Part shown: piece after piece, positions 45,478-53,479 of the stretch | Layout of the letters: each line of letters begins with the position of its first letter | Position numbering within the stretch: position 1 is the stretch's first letter | Source of the DNA: Pseudomonadota bacterium | GTDB taxonomy: Bacteria; Pseudomonadota; Alphaproteobacteria; Rhizobiales; Hyphomicrobiaceae | Assembly: GCA_023412805.1 (NCBI GenBank) | Contig: JAEZRM010000028.1 | Location: 62,001-126,000 of the forward strand | Reading direction: 5' to 3' | Length of the DNA: 64,000 bases | Position numbers and translations under genes: made by a program | The notes under the pieces: model-generated | What the model was told of the DNA's origin: nothing | What the model saw: only the letters and a program-made list of their open reading frames with translations | The model's database searches: none

Positions 45478-47067
45478 TCAGGCAGCCGTTCCGGTCTTGG
45501 GCGCAGGTTTCGCGCGCGGCGCGGGCTCGTCGTCCTCGATGCCGGGATCGTCAGGCGCGCGCGTCGGAATGTAGGGCTCCGATGCGGCTCCATTCGAGCG
45601 TGGTGGACTGACCGGCTTCGGCGCTGGATGCGGTTCGGTGACCGGAACCGTGCGCACTTCGACGGTCTGCGGCACGTCATCGTCCGCGAGGGGCTTGGCT
45701 TCGATGACCTTCTCGTTCTTCGCTTCGCCGAGGGCCATCAACTCCTCGAGCTTGGCAAGAGCGAGCTCTTCATCCTGCGTGCCCTTCTGTTCGATGGGCA
45801 CTTTCCACTGGAAAGCATCGAGCGTGCCGGTGACCGGCGAGATCGCGGCCCAGCGTTCGGCAACGACGCCGTCGGCCGTCCAAGCGGGATCGCGCGGTGC
45901 ATTGGCGGCGCGCGCCAGCCATTCGCGCACGCGTCCGGCATTGCCGAACTGCTCGCCCTCGATCCGCGCCATGAGCGTGCACACGCGTTGCGAGAGACGG
46001 CCGTCGATGAGCGGGGCCAGCGCCTTGCGCGCTTCCGTCCAGTCGTGCGCCTCGATGGCCGCGTGTGCGACGGCGATCGGCGCCTCGACGGAGTGCGGTG
46101 TCGCGCGTGCAAGGTTCTTCACGCGCTCGAGGCGATCCTTCGGGCTGTCGCCCGGGCGTGCGTGCGCATATGCGACCGCGAGATCGGGATGCGGCGCGCG
46201 CTTCCACGTCTGCTCGATCACGCGGGCAACCTTGCCCGTTTGGCCGCGCGAGGAGAAAATCCGGCCCGCGATGGCGCCGGCCTCCACGAGATCGGGCGCG
46301 AGGCTATGCGCCTCCATGGCGAGGGCGAGAGCCTTCTCGGCATTGCTGTCCTCGAGCCCCTGGGCCTGTGCCGTGAGGATGACGGCGCGCCGGCGATCCG
46401 CAACCGGCTTCTCGAAGTGACCATTACGCCTGCCGGCCGCGAGCGTATCCAGCGCACCCGCCCAGTCGGAGGCCCGGCACTGCAACTCGAAGAGTGCGTC
46501 GATCGGCCAGCCTAGCTGCGGATTGAGACGGAGCGCGCGCTCAGCGAACTGGCGCGCGGCCTCGTGCTCGCCTTCCCGCTCGGCTTCGAGGAAGAGGCCG
46601 CGCAGGCCGAGCTGTTCGGTTTCCTTCGACCCGAGCATGGCCTCGAAGATGCGGCGCGCCGTGGTGCGGTCGCCTGAGAGTTGCGCTGCCTGCGCGCGCA
46701 GGAGGTGGGTCAGCGGCTCATTGGGGAGTGCCTTGCGCGCCTGGATGGCGTGGCGCGTGGCCTGCGAACGATCACCGGCGCCGATGGCGATCATGCCGCT
46801 CGAAAGCGCTTCCAACCCGCGTTCCTGACGGCGACGATTGACGATGCGGCCGACGGCAGCCGGGCTGTTCCACAGTTGACGCAGCAGCGACCAGAGGAAC
46901 ACGGCGATGCCGATCACAAATGCGAAAATGACGACGGCACGGAAGACAGTCGTTTCGATCTCATAGCCCTGCCAGACAAGCACCATCTGGCCGGGACGAT
47001 CCGCGAGCCACGCAAGACCGGTCGCGAGCAGGCCGACGCCGACGAGATACAGGATGAGGCGGATCAT
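45478..47067 (-). CDS. hemY: HemY-like TPR membrane protein
   Basis: A 529-residue protein with two N-terminal membrane segments (about 1-20 and 42-63) and the HemY_N pattern (LADRPGQMVLVWQGYEIETTVF), followed by tetratricopeptide-like helical repeats (about 85-410) and a charged, proline-rich tail. Despite the name, this family is not the protoporphyrinogen oxidase; it is thought to organise haem synthesis or membrane complexes. Its start overlaps the stop of the mitofilin-like gene by four bases, a coupling conserved in alphaproteobacteria. Confidence 0.9.
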   Translation of the reverse strand: MIRLILYLVGVGLLATGLAWLADRPGQMVLVWQGYEIETTVFRAVVIFAFVIGIAVFLWSLLRQLWNSPAAVGRIVNRRRQERGLEALSSGMIAIGAGDRSQATRHAIQARKALPNEPLTHLLRAQAAQLSGDRTTARRIFEAMLGSKETEQLGLRGLFLEAEREGEHEAARQFAERALRLNPQLGWPIDALFELQCRASDWAGALDTLAAGRRNGHFEKPVADRRRAVILTAQAQGLEDSNAEKALALAMEAHSLAPDLVEAGAIAGRIFSSRGQTGKVARVIEQTWKRAPHPDLAVAYAHARPGDSPKDRLERVKNLARATPHSVEAPIAVAHAAIEAHDWTEARKALAPLIDGRLSQRVCTLMARIEGEQFGNAGRVREWLARAANAPRDPAWTADGVVAERWAAISPVTGTLDAFQWKVPIEQKGTQDEELALAKLEELMALGEAKNEKVIEAKPLADDDVPQTVEVRTVPVTEPHPAPKPVSPPRSNGAASEPYIPTRAPDDPGIEDDEPAPRAKPAPKTGTAA

Positions 47068-48746
47068 TGCTTGGCATCCTTCGCCGCGGGCGCTGCCCCG
47101 AGTGACGACTTGAGCTGGCGATCGATATTGACGATAGCCTCTTCGACGGACTGCCGCGCCGCGACCTTGTCGAGCCAGGCGCGCGTCGGGCCGGTCACGC
47201 TTTTTGCCGGCAGCGTCTTGGCATGGCGCATGACATCGGCGAGGCGGCCGTCATTGAGAGCGCTTTCCATGCGTGCGACGGTTGCTTCGACGGACGTGTC
47301 GTCGGCGTCGGGCGTCAGCTTGCGCACGCGCACGATGGTGCGGGCGCCTGACATCAGCCGATCCACGACCGAAGCGTCAGCCTGCTCGGCATCGGCATCG
47401 ATGATCGCGCTCGTGAGCGGACGGAACTGGCGCGCGAGATCGGCGATCGTCGGCAGGCCGTCGTCCTGATAGCGCTGCAGAACGGAGAGATCGAGACGGT
47501 TGCCGGCAACCTTGCGCACTTCCGCGAGCTCGGCCGTGAAGGCGCCGCCGCGGTCGATGGCGCGCTTGAGATTGCCGAGTTCAAGCGACAGTACAATGCG
47601 CTCGGCATTGCTCTGGCGGTCGGCCTCGGCCTTCAGCACCTCGGAGACGCTGCCTTCGAGCTTGGCGAGGCGCGCGGCCGCGGGTGCTACGGCGGCGCTG
47701 ACATCGGCAGGCTTCGCCGTCTCGCGCCGGAGCGTGTCGAGCGCAGCCTTCAGCGTTGCGATCTCGTCCTGAGCCGAGCGTGCGATCTCCGTAAGGCGGT
47801 CGCTGTCGCCCTTGAGCTGATCCACGCGCTGCGTCGTGCGCGTCACGTCGGATTTGAGAGTCGTCACTTCGCGATCAATACGTTGCGTGCCCGAGCGCGC
47901 GGCTTCTGCGGCTTCTGCCGTCGAGGCGAGCTTGTTCTCGATCTCGGTTCCCATGTCGCGACGCGCAGCGGCGAGGCGATTGGTCAACGCGGTCTCCAGA
48001 TCGGCGATGCGCCCGGTGATCTGCGCGAGTTGTGGAATCGGCCCGGCGCCCTTCGGATCGGCGAGCGCTGCAGCGGCAAGGGCCGAGAGCCGCTCCTCCA
48101 TCCGCGCGAGACGCTCGGCGTCACTGCCTGGACCGGTGCGACTTGCGAGCTGATCCTTCAGTGCTTTGGTCTCGCCATCGAGCCGCACCTGTCCTTCGCC
48201 GAGGCCGGGGATGGCGGCGGTGATGCCTTTGAGCTGGTCGACGCCCTGCTCCAGTCCGGCGAGACGCTTGGCGACGTCTGGCGACACTACGGGCTGTGCC
48301 GCCTTGCGCGCGGCATCTTCGAGTGCGGCGAGACGCTGCCCGACTTCGGGAGAAGCCTTCGACGTGTCCGGCCCACCGAGCCCGAGCAGGGGGCCTGCGA
48401 GAAGCACGAGCGCGCCGCCGACAACGCCGGCAACCGTATGCGAGACGATCGAGCCAAAGCCGCCGGACTTCGCAGGCGGGACAGCAGTTGATTTGCTTGC
48501 GGATGCGGCAGACGCACTCGACGCGGCAGCAGCGCCAGTCTTCGGTGCCTCCGCCTTCTTGCTGTCGGCGGCGACACTCGCCGCGGCACCGGCAACCTTC
48601 TCGGCCGTCGCGCGCTGATCCGTCGATGGGCTTGCTGCCGCGCTCGGTGCTGCTGGCTTCACCGGCTCCGGTTTGATCTCGGTTGCCTTGCCTTCGATCG
48701 TCGCGTGCGGCCGCTTCGGACCTGAACCCTGCGTGCCGTTCGTCAT
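47064..48746 (-). CDS. Alphaproteobacterial mitofilin/Mic60 homologue
   Basis: A 560-residue protein with an alanine/lysine/proline-rich N-terminus (1-98), one membrane segment (about 99-121), a long coiled-coil region (about 135-400) and a C-terminal mitofilin-signature domain (about 430-550). Its relatives are the bacterial homologues of mitochondrial Mic60, which shape intracytoplasmic membranes and contact sites. Gene order with hemY downstream and hemD upstream is the known conserved context. The N-terminal region is low-complexity and likely disordered. Confidence 0.88.
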   Translation of the reverse strand: MTNGTQGSGPKRPHATIEGKATEIKPEPVKPAAPSAAASPSTDQRATAEKVAGAAASVAADSKKAEAPKTGAAAASSASAASASKSTAVPPAKSGGFGSIVSHTVAGVVGGALVLLAGPLLGLGGPDTSKASPEVGQRLAALEDAARKAAQPVVSPDVAKRLAGLEQGVDQLKGITAAIPGLGEGQVRLDGETKALKDQLASRTGPGSDAERLARMEERLSALAAAALADPKGAGPIPQLAQITGRIADLETALTNRLAAARRDMGTEIENKLASTAEAAEAARSGTQRIDREVTTLKSDVTRTTQRVDQLKGDSDRLTEIARSAQDEIATLKAALDTLRRETAKPADVSAAVAPAAARLAKLEGSVSEVLKAEADRQSNAERIVLSLELGNLKRAIDRGGAFTAELAEVRKVAGNRLDLSVLQRYQDDGLPTIADLARQFRPLTSAIIDADAEQADASVVDRLMSGARTIVRVRKLTPDADDTSVEATVARMESALNDGRLADVMRHAKTLPAKSVTGPTRAWLDKVAARQSVEEAIVNIDRQLKSSLGAAPAAKDAKQ

Positions 48747-48841
48747 CGCCGCCTCATCCTTCCACTACGCGATACTAGACCCGGTCGGCCATCGCGAGAC
48801 ATGCGCTTAGTCAAACGCGTCTGAAAATCGCCTTAAGTGTC

Positions 48842-49588
48842 TTAGGTAAAGTTCTGATTGTCCAATCTATCTGCAACCTGTTCGATCAACTCGAGAATAG
48901 CATTCAAGGTGGGCTTCTCTGCAATCTCCACTGGCACGTCGCCGAGCGGCGCAAGGCTGCGGGCGACGGCATCCGAGAGGCACACATGGGCGATCTCGGC
49001 GGCAGCGTCCACCAGACCATGGCGCTTGATCAGGCCGGCATAAATGCGCGCCGTGCGCGGCGACATCAGCACCACACCGTCGATCGCGCCCTCGCCGATC
49101 GCCTCCCGCGTGCCCTCGCCCAGGGCCTCCGCCGCCTTCATACGATAGACGACGGGTCGCAGCACGCGAAATCCAAGTTCCCCCAGCTCACCGGCGAGGT
49201 CGCCGGCCAGGGCGTCACCGGCCAGATGCAGGATCAACCCGTCGGCCGGATCGAGCGTGCCGGCTATGGCGGCGGCGAACCCGCTCACTGATCCGGGGCC
49301 GATGGCAATGCGCTCGAATCCGAGGTCGCGCGCGATCTCCGCCGTGCCTTGCCCCACGGCGAAGAGCGGGATGGCTAGCGCATCATGCAGATAGGGCGAC
49401 TGCGCGAGGGAGCGGAGCGCGTTGCGGCTCGTCGCAATGAGCGCGGTGACGCCATCGAGATCGTCGATCGCCTCCGGCATCAAATCGGCTTCCATCAACG
49501 ACTCGACGACGGCCTCGTGCCCGAGCTCTTCGAGCAGGCCCTTGAGCTTCGTGCCCTCGGGTTCCGGTCGCGTCACCAGGAAGAACAT
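48842..49588 (-). CDS. hemD: Uroporphyrinogen-III synthase
   Basis: A 248-residue enzyme closing and rearranging hydroxymethylbilane to uroporphyrinogen III. The family is weakly conserved, but FFLVTRPEPEGTKL at the N-terminus, the two-domain layout and the late DGVVLMSPRTARIYAGL segment with its conserved substrate-binding serine fit. The ATG at 49588 overlaps the hemC stop (ATGA), so the longer frame to 49834 is rejected. It lies in the operon hemC-hemD-mic60-hemY. Confidence 0.92.
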   Translation of the reverse strand: MFFLVTRPEPEGTKLKGLLEELGHEAVVESLMEADLMPEAIDDLDGVTALIATSRNALRSLAQSPYLHDALAIPLFAVGQGTAEIARDLGFERIAIGPGSVSGFAAAIAGTLDPADGLILHLAGDALAGDLAGELGELGFRVLRPVVYRMKAAEALGEGTREAIGEGAIDGVVLMSPRTARIYAGLIKRHGLVDAAAEIAHVCLSDAVARSLAPLGDVPVEIAEKPTLNAILELIEQVADRLDNQNFT

Positions 49589-50550
49589 CAGCTGTGCGCT
49601 CCGAAGAAGCCGGGACCGGCTTGCGCGAGCAGTTCCTCCGCAGCCTCGGTCGCGAGCTGTACGGCGGCCGCGGGCGAACCCTTGCGGCTTGTTGCGTGAC
49701 TTTCCTTGCCATCCGGCGTCAGGATCTCGCCGTGGAATGTGAATGAGCCGTCGCTGAGCGTGCCGAGGCCTCCGATCGGTGTGCGGCATGAGCCTTCGAG
49801 GCGCGCGAGGAAGGCACGCTCGGCCGTCACGCAAAGCGACGTTGCGGTATGATTGAGCGGTGCGAGCAGCGTGTTCGTGTCCTCATCGTCGAAACGACAT
49901 TCGATGCCAATGGCGCCCTGTGCCACGGCCGGCAGCATGACATCGTGGGGTATGGCGGCCGTGATGCGGTCCGATAATCCAAGTCGGTTGAGGCCGGCGA
50001 CGGCGAGCAGAGTCGCATCGACGACACCCTCGCCGAGCTTGCGAAGTCGCGTTTCAACATTGCCGCGATACGTCACGACCTGAAGATCGGGCCGCGCGCG
50101 GCGAAGCTGCGCTTGCCGCCTCAATGAGGACGACCCCACCACTGCACCTTGGGGCAGCGCATCGAGGCTCGCCCACTTCACGCTGATGAACGCATCACGC
50201 ACGTCCTCGCGTTGCAGCATGGCGGCAATGGTCAGGCCATCGGGCAGCGCCGTCGGCATGTCCTTCATGGAGTGAACGGCGAGGTCGAGCGACCCGTCCA
50301 GCAGACCTTCCTCGATTTCCTTGGTGAAGAGGCCCTTGCCGCCGGCTTCGCTCAACGGGCGGTCCTGGATGCGGTCGCCGGTCGTGCGGATCACGACGAT
50401 CTCGATTTCGCTCTCGTCGAAGCCATGAGCCGCTATCAGCAGACGCTGGACCTCCCGCGCCTGGGCGAGTGCCAGGGCCGAGCCACGAGTGCCGATGCGG
50501 AGCCGCGGTTGTTGCAAGATGTCCTCGGTCGATGCTACCGGAGCGCGCAT
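49588..50550 (-). CDS. hemC: Hydroxymethylbilane synthase (porphobilinogen deaminase)
   Basis: A 320-residue enzyme polymerising four porphobilinogens. The dipyrromethane cofactor cysteine is C255 in [23 protein letters not shown] is the N-terminal signature and [10 protein letters not shown] carries the catalytic aspartate region. The frame is open to 50598 but ATG 50550 is used. It is divergent from tsaD, with 70 bases between starts, and heads the haem operon. Confidence 0.96.
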   Translation of the reverse strand: MRAPVASTEDILQQPRLRIGTRGSALALAQAREVQRLLIAAHGFDESEIEIVVIRTTGDRIQDRPLSEAGGKGLFTKEIEEGLLDGSLDLAVHSMKDMPTALPDGLTIAAMLQREDVRDAFISVKWASLDALPQGAVVGSSSLRRQAQLRRARPDLQVVTYRGNVETRLRKLGEGVVDATLLAVAGLNRLGLSDRITAAIPHDVMLPAVAQGAIGIECRFDDEDTNTLLAPLNHTATSLCVTAERAFLARLEGSCRTPIGGLGTLSDGSFTFHGEILTPDGKESHATSRKGSPAAAVQLATEAAEELLAQAGPGFFGAHS

Positions 50551-50620
50551 AAGAGCGCCGCGCCGGCAGTCTATGCCTGCCCGCGGGGCGCGATGCAAAT
50601 GCTTCCATCAGCAGGCACGC

Positions 50621-51727
50621 GTGAACGACGATCCGGCGACCCAAAAGGGGTGGACCCAATTCGTTCTCGGCATCGAGACGAGCTGCGACGAAACCGCCGC
50701 AGCCGTCGTTTCGCGCACGTCTGACGGAAAGGGCCGGATCCTTTCCAGCGTCGTGCGCTCACAATGGGAGCAGCATCGCCCCTATGGCGGCGTCGTCCCG
50801 GAGATCGCGGCGCGGGCGCACGTCGAATGCCTCGATGAGATCATCGCCGATGCATTGCGAGAGGCGGGGATCGGCTTCGGCGAGCTTTCGGCCGTCGCGG
50901 CGACGGGTGGGCCTGGGCTGATCGGTGGCGTGCTCGTCGGGCTGACCGAGGCCAAGGCCATTGCGCTCGTGCATGATCTGCCCTTGATCGCCGTCAACCA
51001 TCTCGAAGCACATGCGCTCACTGCGGGGCTGACCGAGAATCTGCAGCCGCCCTATATGCTGCTGCTCGTTTCCGGCGGCCATACGCAGCTTCTCCTTATC
51101 GAGGACGTCGGGCAATACGTGCGTCTCGGCACCACGATAGACGATGCGCTCGGCGAGGCCTTCGACAAGACCGCGAAGCTGCTCGGGCTTTCGCAGCCGG
51201 GCGGGCCGTCGGTGGAGAAGGCCGCGCGTGGTGGCCGCACGGATCGCTTCAGCTTGCCGCGCCCAATGCTTGGCCGTCCGGAGCCGCACTTCTCGTTCGC
51301 CGGTCTGAAGACGGCCGTGCGGCTAGCGGCGCAGGCTGCCGCGCCGCTCGACGATCAGGCGATCTCGGATCTTTGCGCCTCCGTCGAGCAGGCCGTCGTC
51401 GAGAGCGTCGTCGATCGCACGCGAACGGCGCTGCGGATTGCGCGTGCGCGCGCTGCTGTCGACGTGTTGGTCGTGGCGGGCGGCGTTGCGGCGAACCAGC
51501 GCCTGCGCGGCGGGCTCGCGGATCTCGCAGCGCGCGAGGGCGTACGTCTTTCCATTCCGCCGATCGCGCTCTGCACCGACAACGCGGCCATGGTCGCCTG
51601 GGCCGGCGCCGAGCATCTTGCTCGCAACAATACGAGTGCGCTCGATTTTGCCGCGCGCGCCCGCTGGCCGCTCGATGCGGAGGCGACGCCCGTCATCGGG
51701 TCAGGGCGGCTCGGGGCGAAGGCTTAG
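50621..51727 (+). CDS. tsaD: tRNA threonylcarbamoyladenosine transferase TsaD
   Basis: A 368-residue Kae1/YgjD-family protein that makes the essential t6A modification at tRNA position 37. The N-terminal ATPase-fold block is [15 protein letters not shown], the metal-binding histidines are in NHLEAHALT, and SGGHTQLLL and [12 protein letters not shown] are further signatures. The frame opens at 50489 inside hemC; the GTG at 50621 gives a sensible N-terminus, with an ATG at 50573 as alternative. The divergent pairing with hemC is common in this order. Confidence 0.94.
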   Translation: MNDDPATQKGWTQFVLGIETSCDETAAAVVSRTSDGKGRILSSVVRSQWEQHRPYGGVVPEIAARAHVECLDEIIADALREAGIGFGELSAVAATGGPGLIGGVLVGLTEAKAIALVHDLPLIAVNHLEAHALTAGLTENLQPPYMLLLVSGGHTQLLLIEDVGQYVRLGTTIDDALGEAFDKTAKLLGLSQPGGPSVEKAARGGRTDRFSLPRPMLGRPEPHFSFAGLKTAVRLAAQAAAPLDDQAISDLCASVEQAVVESVVDRTRTALRIARARAAVDVLVVAGGVAANQRLRGGLADLAAREGVRLSIPPIALCTDNAAMVAWAGAEHLARNNTSALDFAARARWPLDAEATPVIGSGRLGAKA

Positions 51728-51816
51728 TCGCTGCTGGGAGGGACATCCTCCCGGACCTACCTGCCTGCAACACCGATTGTTCGCGACGCACTCCAAGTCC
51801 ATAAAAGACGGGGGTT

Positions 51817-51904
51817 CGGGGGTGTCCCCCGATTGGGGCGTGGGGCGAAAGCCCCGCTCGTGGCGAAGCCACGAAGCAAAACGCAGCGCCTTTCGAGCGC
51901 TGCG
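51817..51904. repeat. Run of four stem-loops
   Basis: Four perfect hairpins in 88 bases: CGGGGG/CCCCCG (51817-51831), GGGGC/GCCCC with a GAAA loop (51842-51855), CGTGGC/GCCACG with a GAA loop (51859-51873) and CGCAGCGC/GCGCTGCG (51882-51904). The small-loop geometry suggests a folded RNA or a compact repeat element, but no known family was recognised. It begins about 90 bases after tsaD. Confidence 0.65.
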
Positions 51905-51931
51905 CTTCCAAGTTCAAGCGGTCGCCGCGAA

Positions 51932-51946
51932 CCAGCAGCCCGCGGC
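51932..51946. repeat. Half copy B of the structured 3'-end repeat
   Basis: CCAGCA followed by GCCCGCGGC, identical to the right end of copy A, but with no matching left arm upstream. It can pair with the left arm of copy A, 27 bases further on. Confidence 0.6.
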
Positions 51947-51973
51947 GTCATACGCTTCGCTGTCTGCATGGCC

Positions 51974-52031
51974 GCCGCGGGCATAGCACTACGTTCGAAG
52001 GCGATAGCACCCCTTCCCAGCAGCCCGCGGC
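51974..52031. repeat. Structured 3'-end repeat, copy A
   Basis: Arms GCCGCGGGC (51974-51982) and GCCCGCGGC (52023-52031) enclose 40 bases beginning ATAGCA and ending CCAGCA. It ends 9 bases from the stop of the thiolase gene on the minus strand. The inner AGCACCCCTT is shared with copies C and D in near-identical form. Confidence 0.8.
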
Positions 52032-52040
52032 AACAAAGAA

Positions 52041-53243
52041 TCAAGCCCGCTCGATGACCATGGCAATGCCCTGGCCGACGCCGATACACATGGAGACGAG
52101 CGCGTACTTGCCGCCCGTGCGCTGAAGCTGGCGCGCGGCGGTGAGCGCGATGCGCCCGCCCGAGGCGCCGAGCGGATGGCCGAGCGCAATGGCGCCACCA
52201 TTCGGGTTCACGCGGCTATCCGTGAAGTCGACGTCGAGACCCTTGAGACAGGAGAGGACCTGCGCCGCGAAGGCCTCGTTGATCTCGATGACATCCATGT
52301 CCTTGATGTCGAGACCGGCGCGCTCCAGTGCCTTCTTCGCGGCGGGCACCGGACCGAAGCCCATGGTGCGGGGCGGCACGCCCGCGACGCCCGATGACAC
52401 AATGCGCGCGATCGGCTTTGCGCCCGCCTTGTCGCCGGCCTTGCGGCTCGCGAGGAGCAGCGCCACGGCGCCGTCGTTGATACCCGAGGCATTGCCGGCC
52501 GTCGTCACGCCGCCTTCGAAGAGCGGACGCAGTTTCTTCAGCCTGTCGAGTGTCGTCTCAGGGCGCGGATGCTCGTCCTCCGTGATGACCACATCCGGCT
52601 TGCCGCGCGTGCCGGGAATGGTGATCGCGCTCAACTCGCCCGCGAAGAAGCCATCGGCCTTGGCCTTGGCATAAGACTGCTGCGACTTGATCGCGTAGGC
52701 ATCGCAGTCCTCGCGCGAGATCTGGAAATCGCGGGCGAGATTGTCGGCGGTCTCGGGCATGGAATCGGCGCCGAACTGCTTCTCGATCTTCGGATTGGGA
52801 AAGCGCGCGCCGATGGCGCTGTCGAATACCTTGAAGTCCTTGCCGAAGGCCTGCTCACTCTTGCCGACGACGAAGGGCGCGCGCGTCATGCTTTCGACGC
52901 CGCCGGCGAGGAACACATCGCCCTCGCCGCAGGTGATGGCGTGCGCCGACGAGATGATGGCATTGAGGCCCGAGCCGCAGTTGCGCTGAAAGACGGCGCC
53001 CGGCACGTCGATAGGCAGGCCCGCGAGCAGGATGGAATGGCGCGCAATACAGCGGCTGTCCTCGCCGGCCTGGCTGGCGCAACCGACGTTCACATCGTCG
53101 ATGGAGGAGGCCTCGAAGGATGAGCGGCCGACGACCTCTTTGATGACGCTCGCGAGCATGTCGTCCGGGCGGACTTTCGAAAGGCTCCCGGCATGGCGAC
53201 CGAAGGGCGTGCGTGCGCCGTCATAGATGTAAGCGTCGAGCAT
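52041..53243 (-). CDS. Acetyl-CoA acyltransferase (thiolase)
   Basis: A 400-residue thiolase catalysing cleavage of 3-oxoacyl-CoA, of the kind used in beta-oxidation or the beta-ketoadipate pathway. The nucleophile is C89 in FQRNCGSGLNAI, with NEAFAAQ, the GHPLGASG histidine and the C-terminal CIGVGQG cysteine motif. The start MLDAYIYDGARTPFGRH is common in 3-oxoadipyl-CoA thiolases, but no pca genes are near. A 14-base palindrome lies 28 bases ahead of its start. Confidence 0.93.
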   Translation of the reverse strand: MLDAYIYDGARTPFGRHAGSLSKVRPDDMLASVIKEVVGRSSFEASSIDDVNVGCASQAGEDSRCIARHSILLAGLPIDVPGAVFQRNCGSGLNAIISSAHAITCGEGDVFLAGGVESMTRAPFVVGKSEQAFGKDFKVFDSAIGARFPNPKIEKQFGADSMPETADNLARDFQISREDCDAYAIKSQQSYAKAKADGFFAGELSAITIPGTRGKPDVVITEDEHPRPETTLDRLKKLRPLFEGGVTTAGNASGINDGAVALLLASRKAGDKAGAKPIARIVSSGVAGVPPRTMGFGPVPAAKKALERAGLDIKDMDVIEINEAFAAQVLSCLKGLDVDFTDSRVNPNGGAIALGHPLGASGGRIALTAARQLQRTGGKYALVSMCIGVGQGIAMVIERA

Positions 53244-53270
53244 TTGCGTCTCCTTCCTGAGATGTCAGAT

Positions 53271-53284
53271 TGTTGGCGCCAACA
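53271..53284. promoter_or_regulatory. Perfect 14-base palindrome upstream of the thiolase gene
   Basis: TGTTGGCGCCAACA, 28 bases before the thiolase ATG, where an operator would overlap the promoter or 5' leader. No regulator can be matched; the IclR gene 3 kb away is one candidate. Confidence 0.5.
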
Positions 53285-53312
53285 TGCCACGCCGCGACGG
53301 CCTGCGCGAGGG

Positions 53313-53390
53313 CTAGTGTCCCGATTCCGAAGTTCGCCAGACTTCGATGCTGGTGTCGCGAGCGAACTTCGGAATCAAAAGGGACACTAG
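53313..53390. repeat. Long dyad element 1 (TA-flanked, MITE-like)
   Basis: Arms CTAGTGTCCC then GATTCCGAAGTTCGC (53313-53337) pair with GCGAACTTCGGAATC, AAAA, GGGACACTAG (53362-53390); the AAAA is an unpaired bulge. The 24-base centre contains a small CCAG/CTGG dyad. Outer ends are C-TA-GTGT and ACAC-TA-G, which would fit a TA target duplication of Tc1/mariner or IS630-type miniature elements. Confidence 0.7.
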
Positions 53391-53403
53391 AAACATACAT
53401 TTG

Positions 53404-53479
53404 ATAGTGTGATTCAGATCGAGAAATTCGCTCGATACTGTGCCGATTGCTCTGGCGAATTTCTCGATCATCACACTAT
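53404..53479. repeat. Long dyad element 2 (TA-flanked, MITE-like)
   Basis: Arms ATAGTGTGAT, TCA, GATCGAGAAATTCGC (53404-53431) pair with GCGAATTTCTCGATC and ATCACACTAT (53455-53479). Architecture and the sequences TAGTGT and TTCGC match element 1, 13 bases upstream, although the rest of the arms differs. Its right end overlaps the stop codon of the anion permease gene. Confidence 0.7.

Larger units (their letters stand above)
51728..52040. other. Structure-rich convergent intergenic region
   Basis: This 313-base gap between convergent tsaD and thiolase genes holds no supported gene. It contains a short GGGAGG/CCTCCC hairpin at 51736-51752, four consecutive stem-loops (51817-51904), a half copy of the structured repeat (51932-51946) and a full copy (51974-52031). 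These are listed separately. Confidence 0.7.

Noticed and set aside
51736..51752. GGGAGG/CCTCCC hairpin as the tsaD terminator
   Set aside because: The stem is short and lacks a T run, so it is noted in the intergenic entry only and not called a terminator.
53313..53479. Tandem dyads considered as a CRISPR array
   Set aside because: Only two units, with arms that differ in sequence and no spacer-repeat alternation; no cas genes are present.
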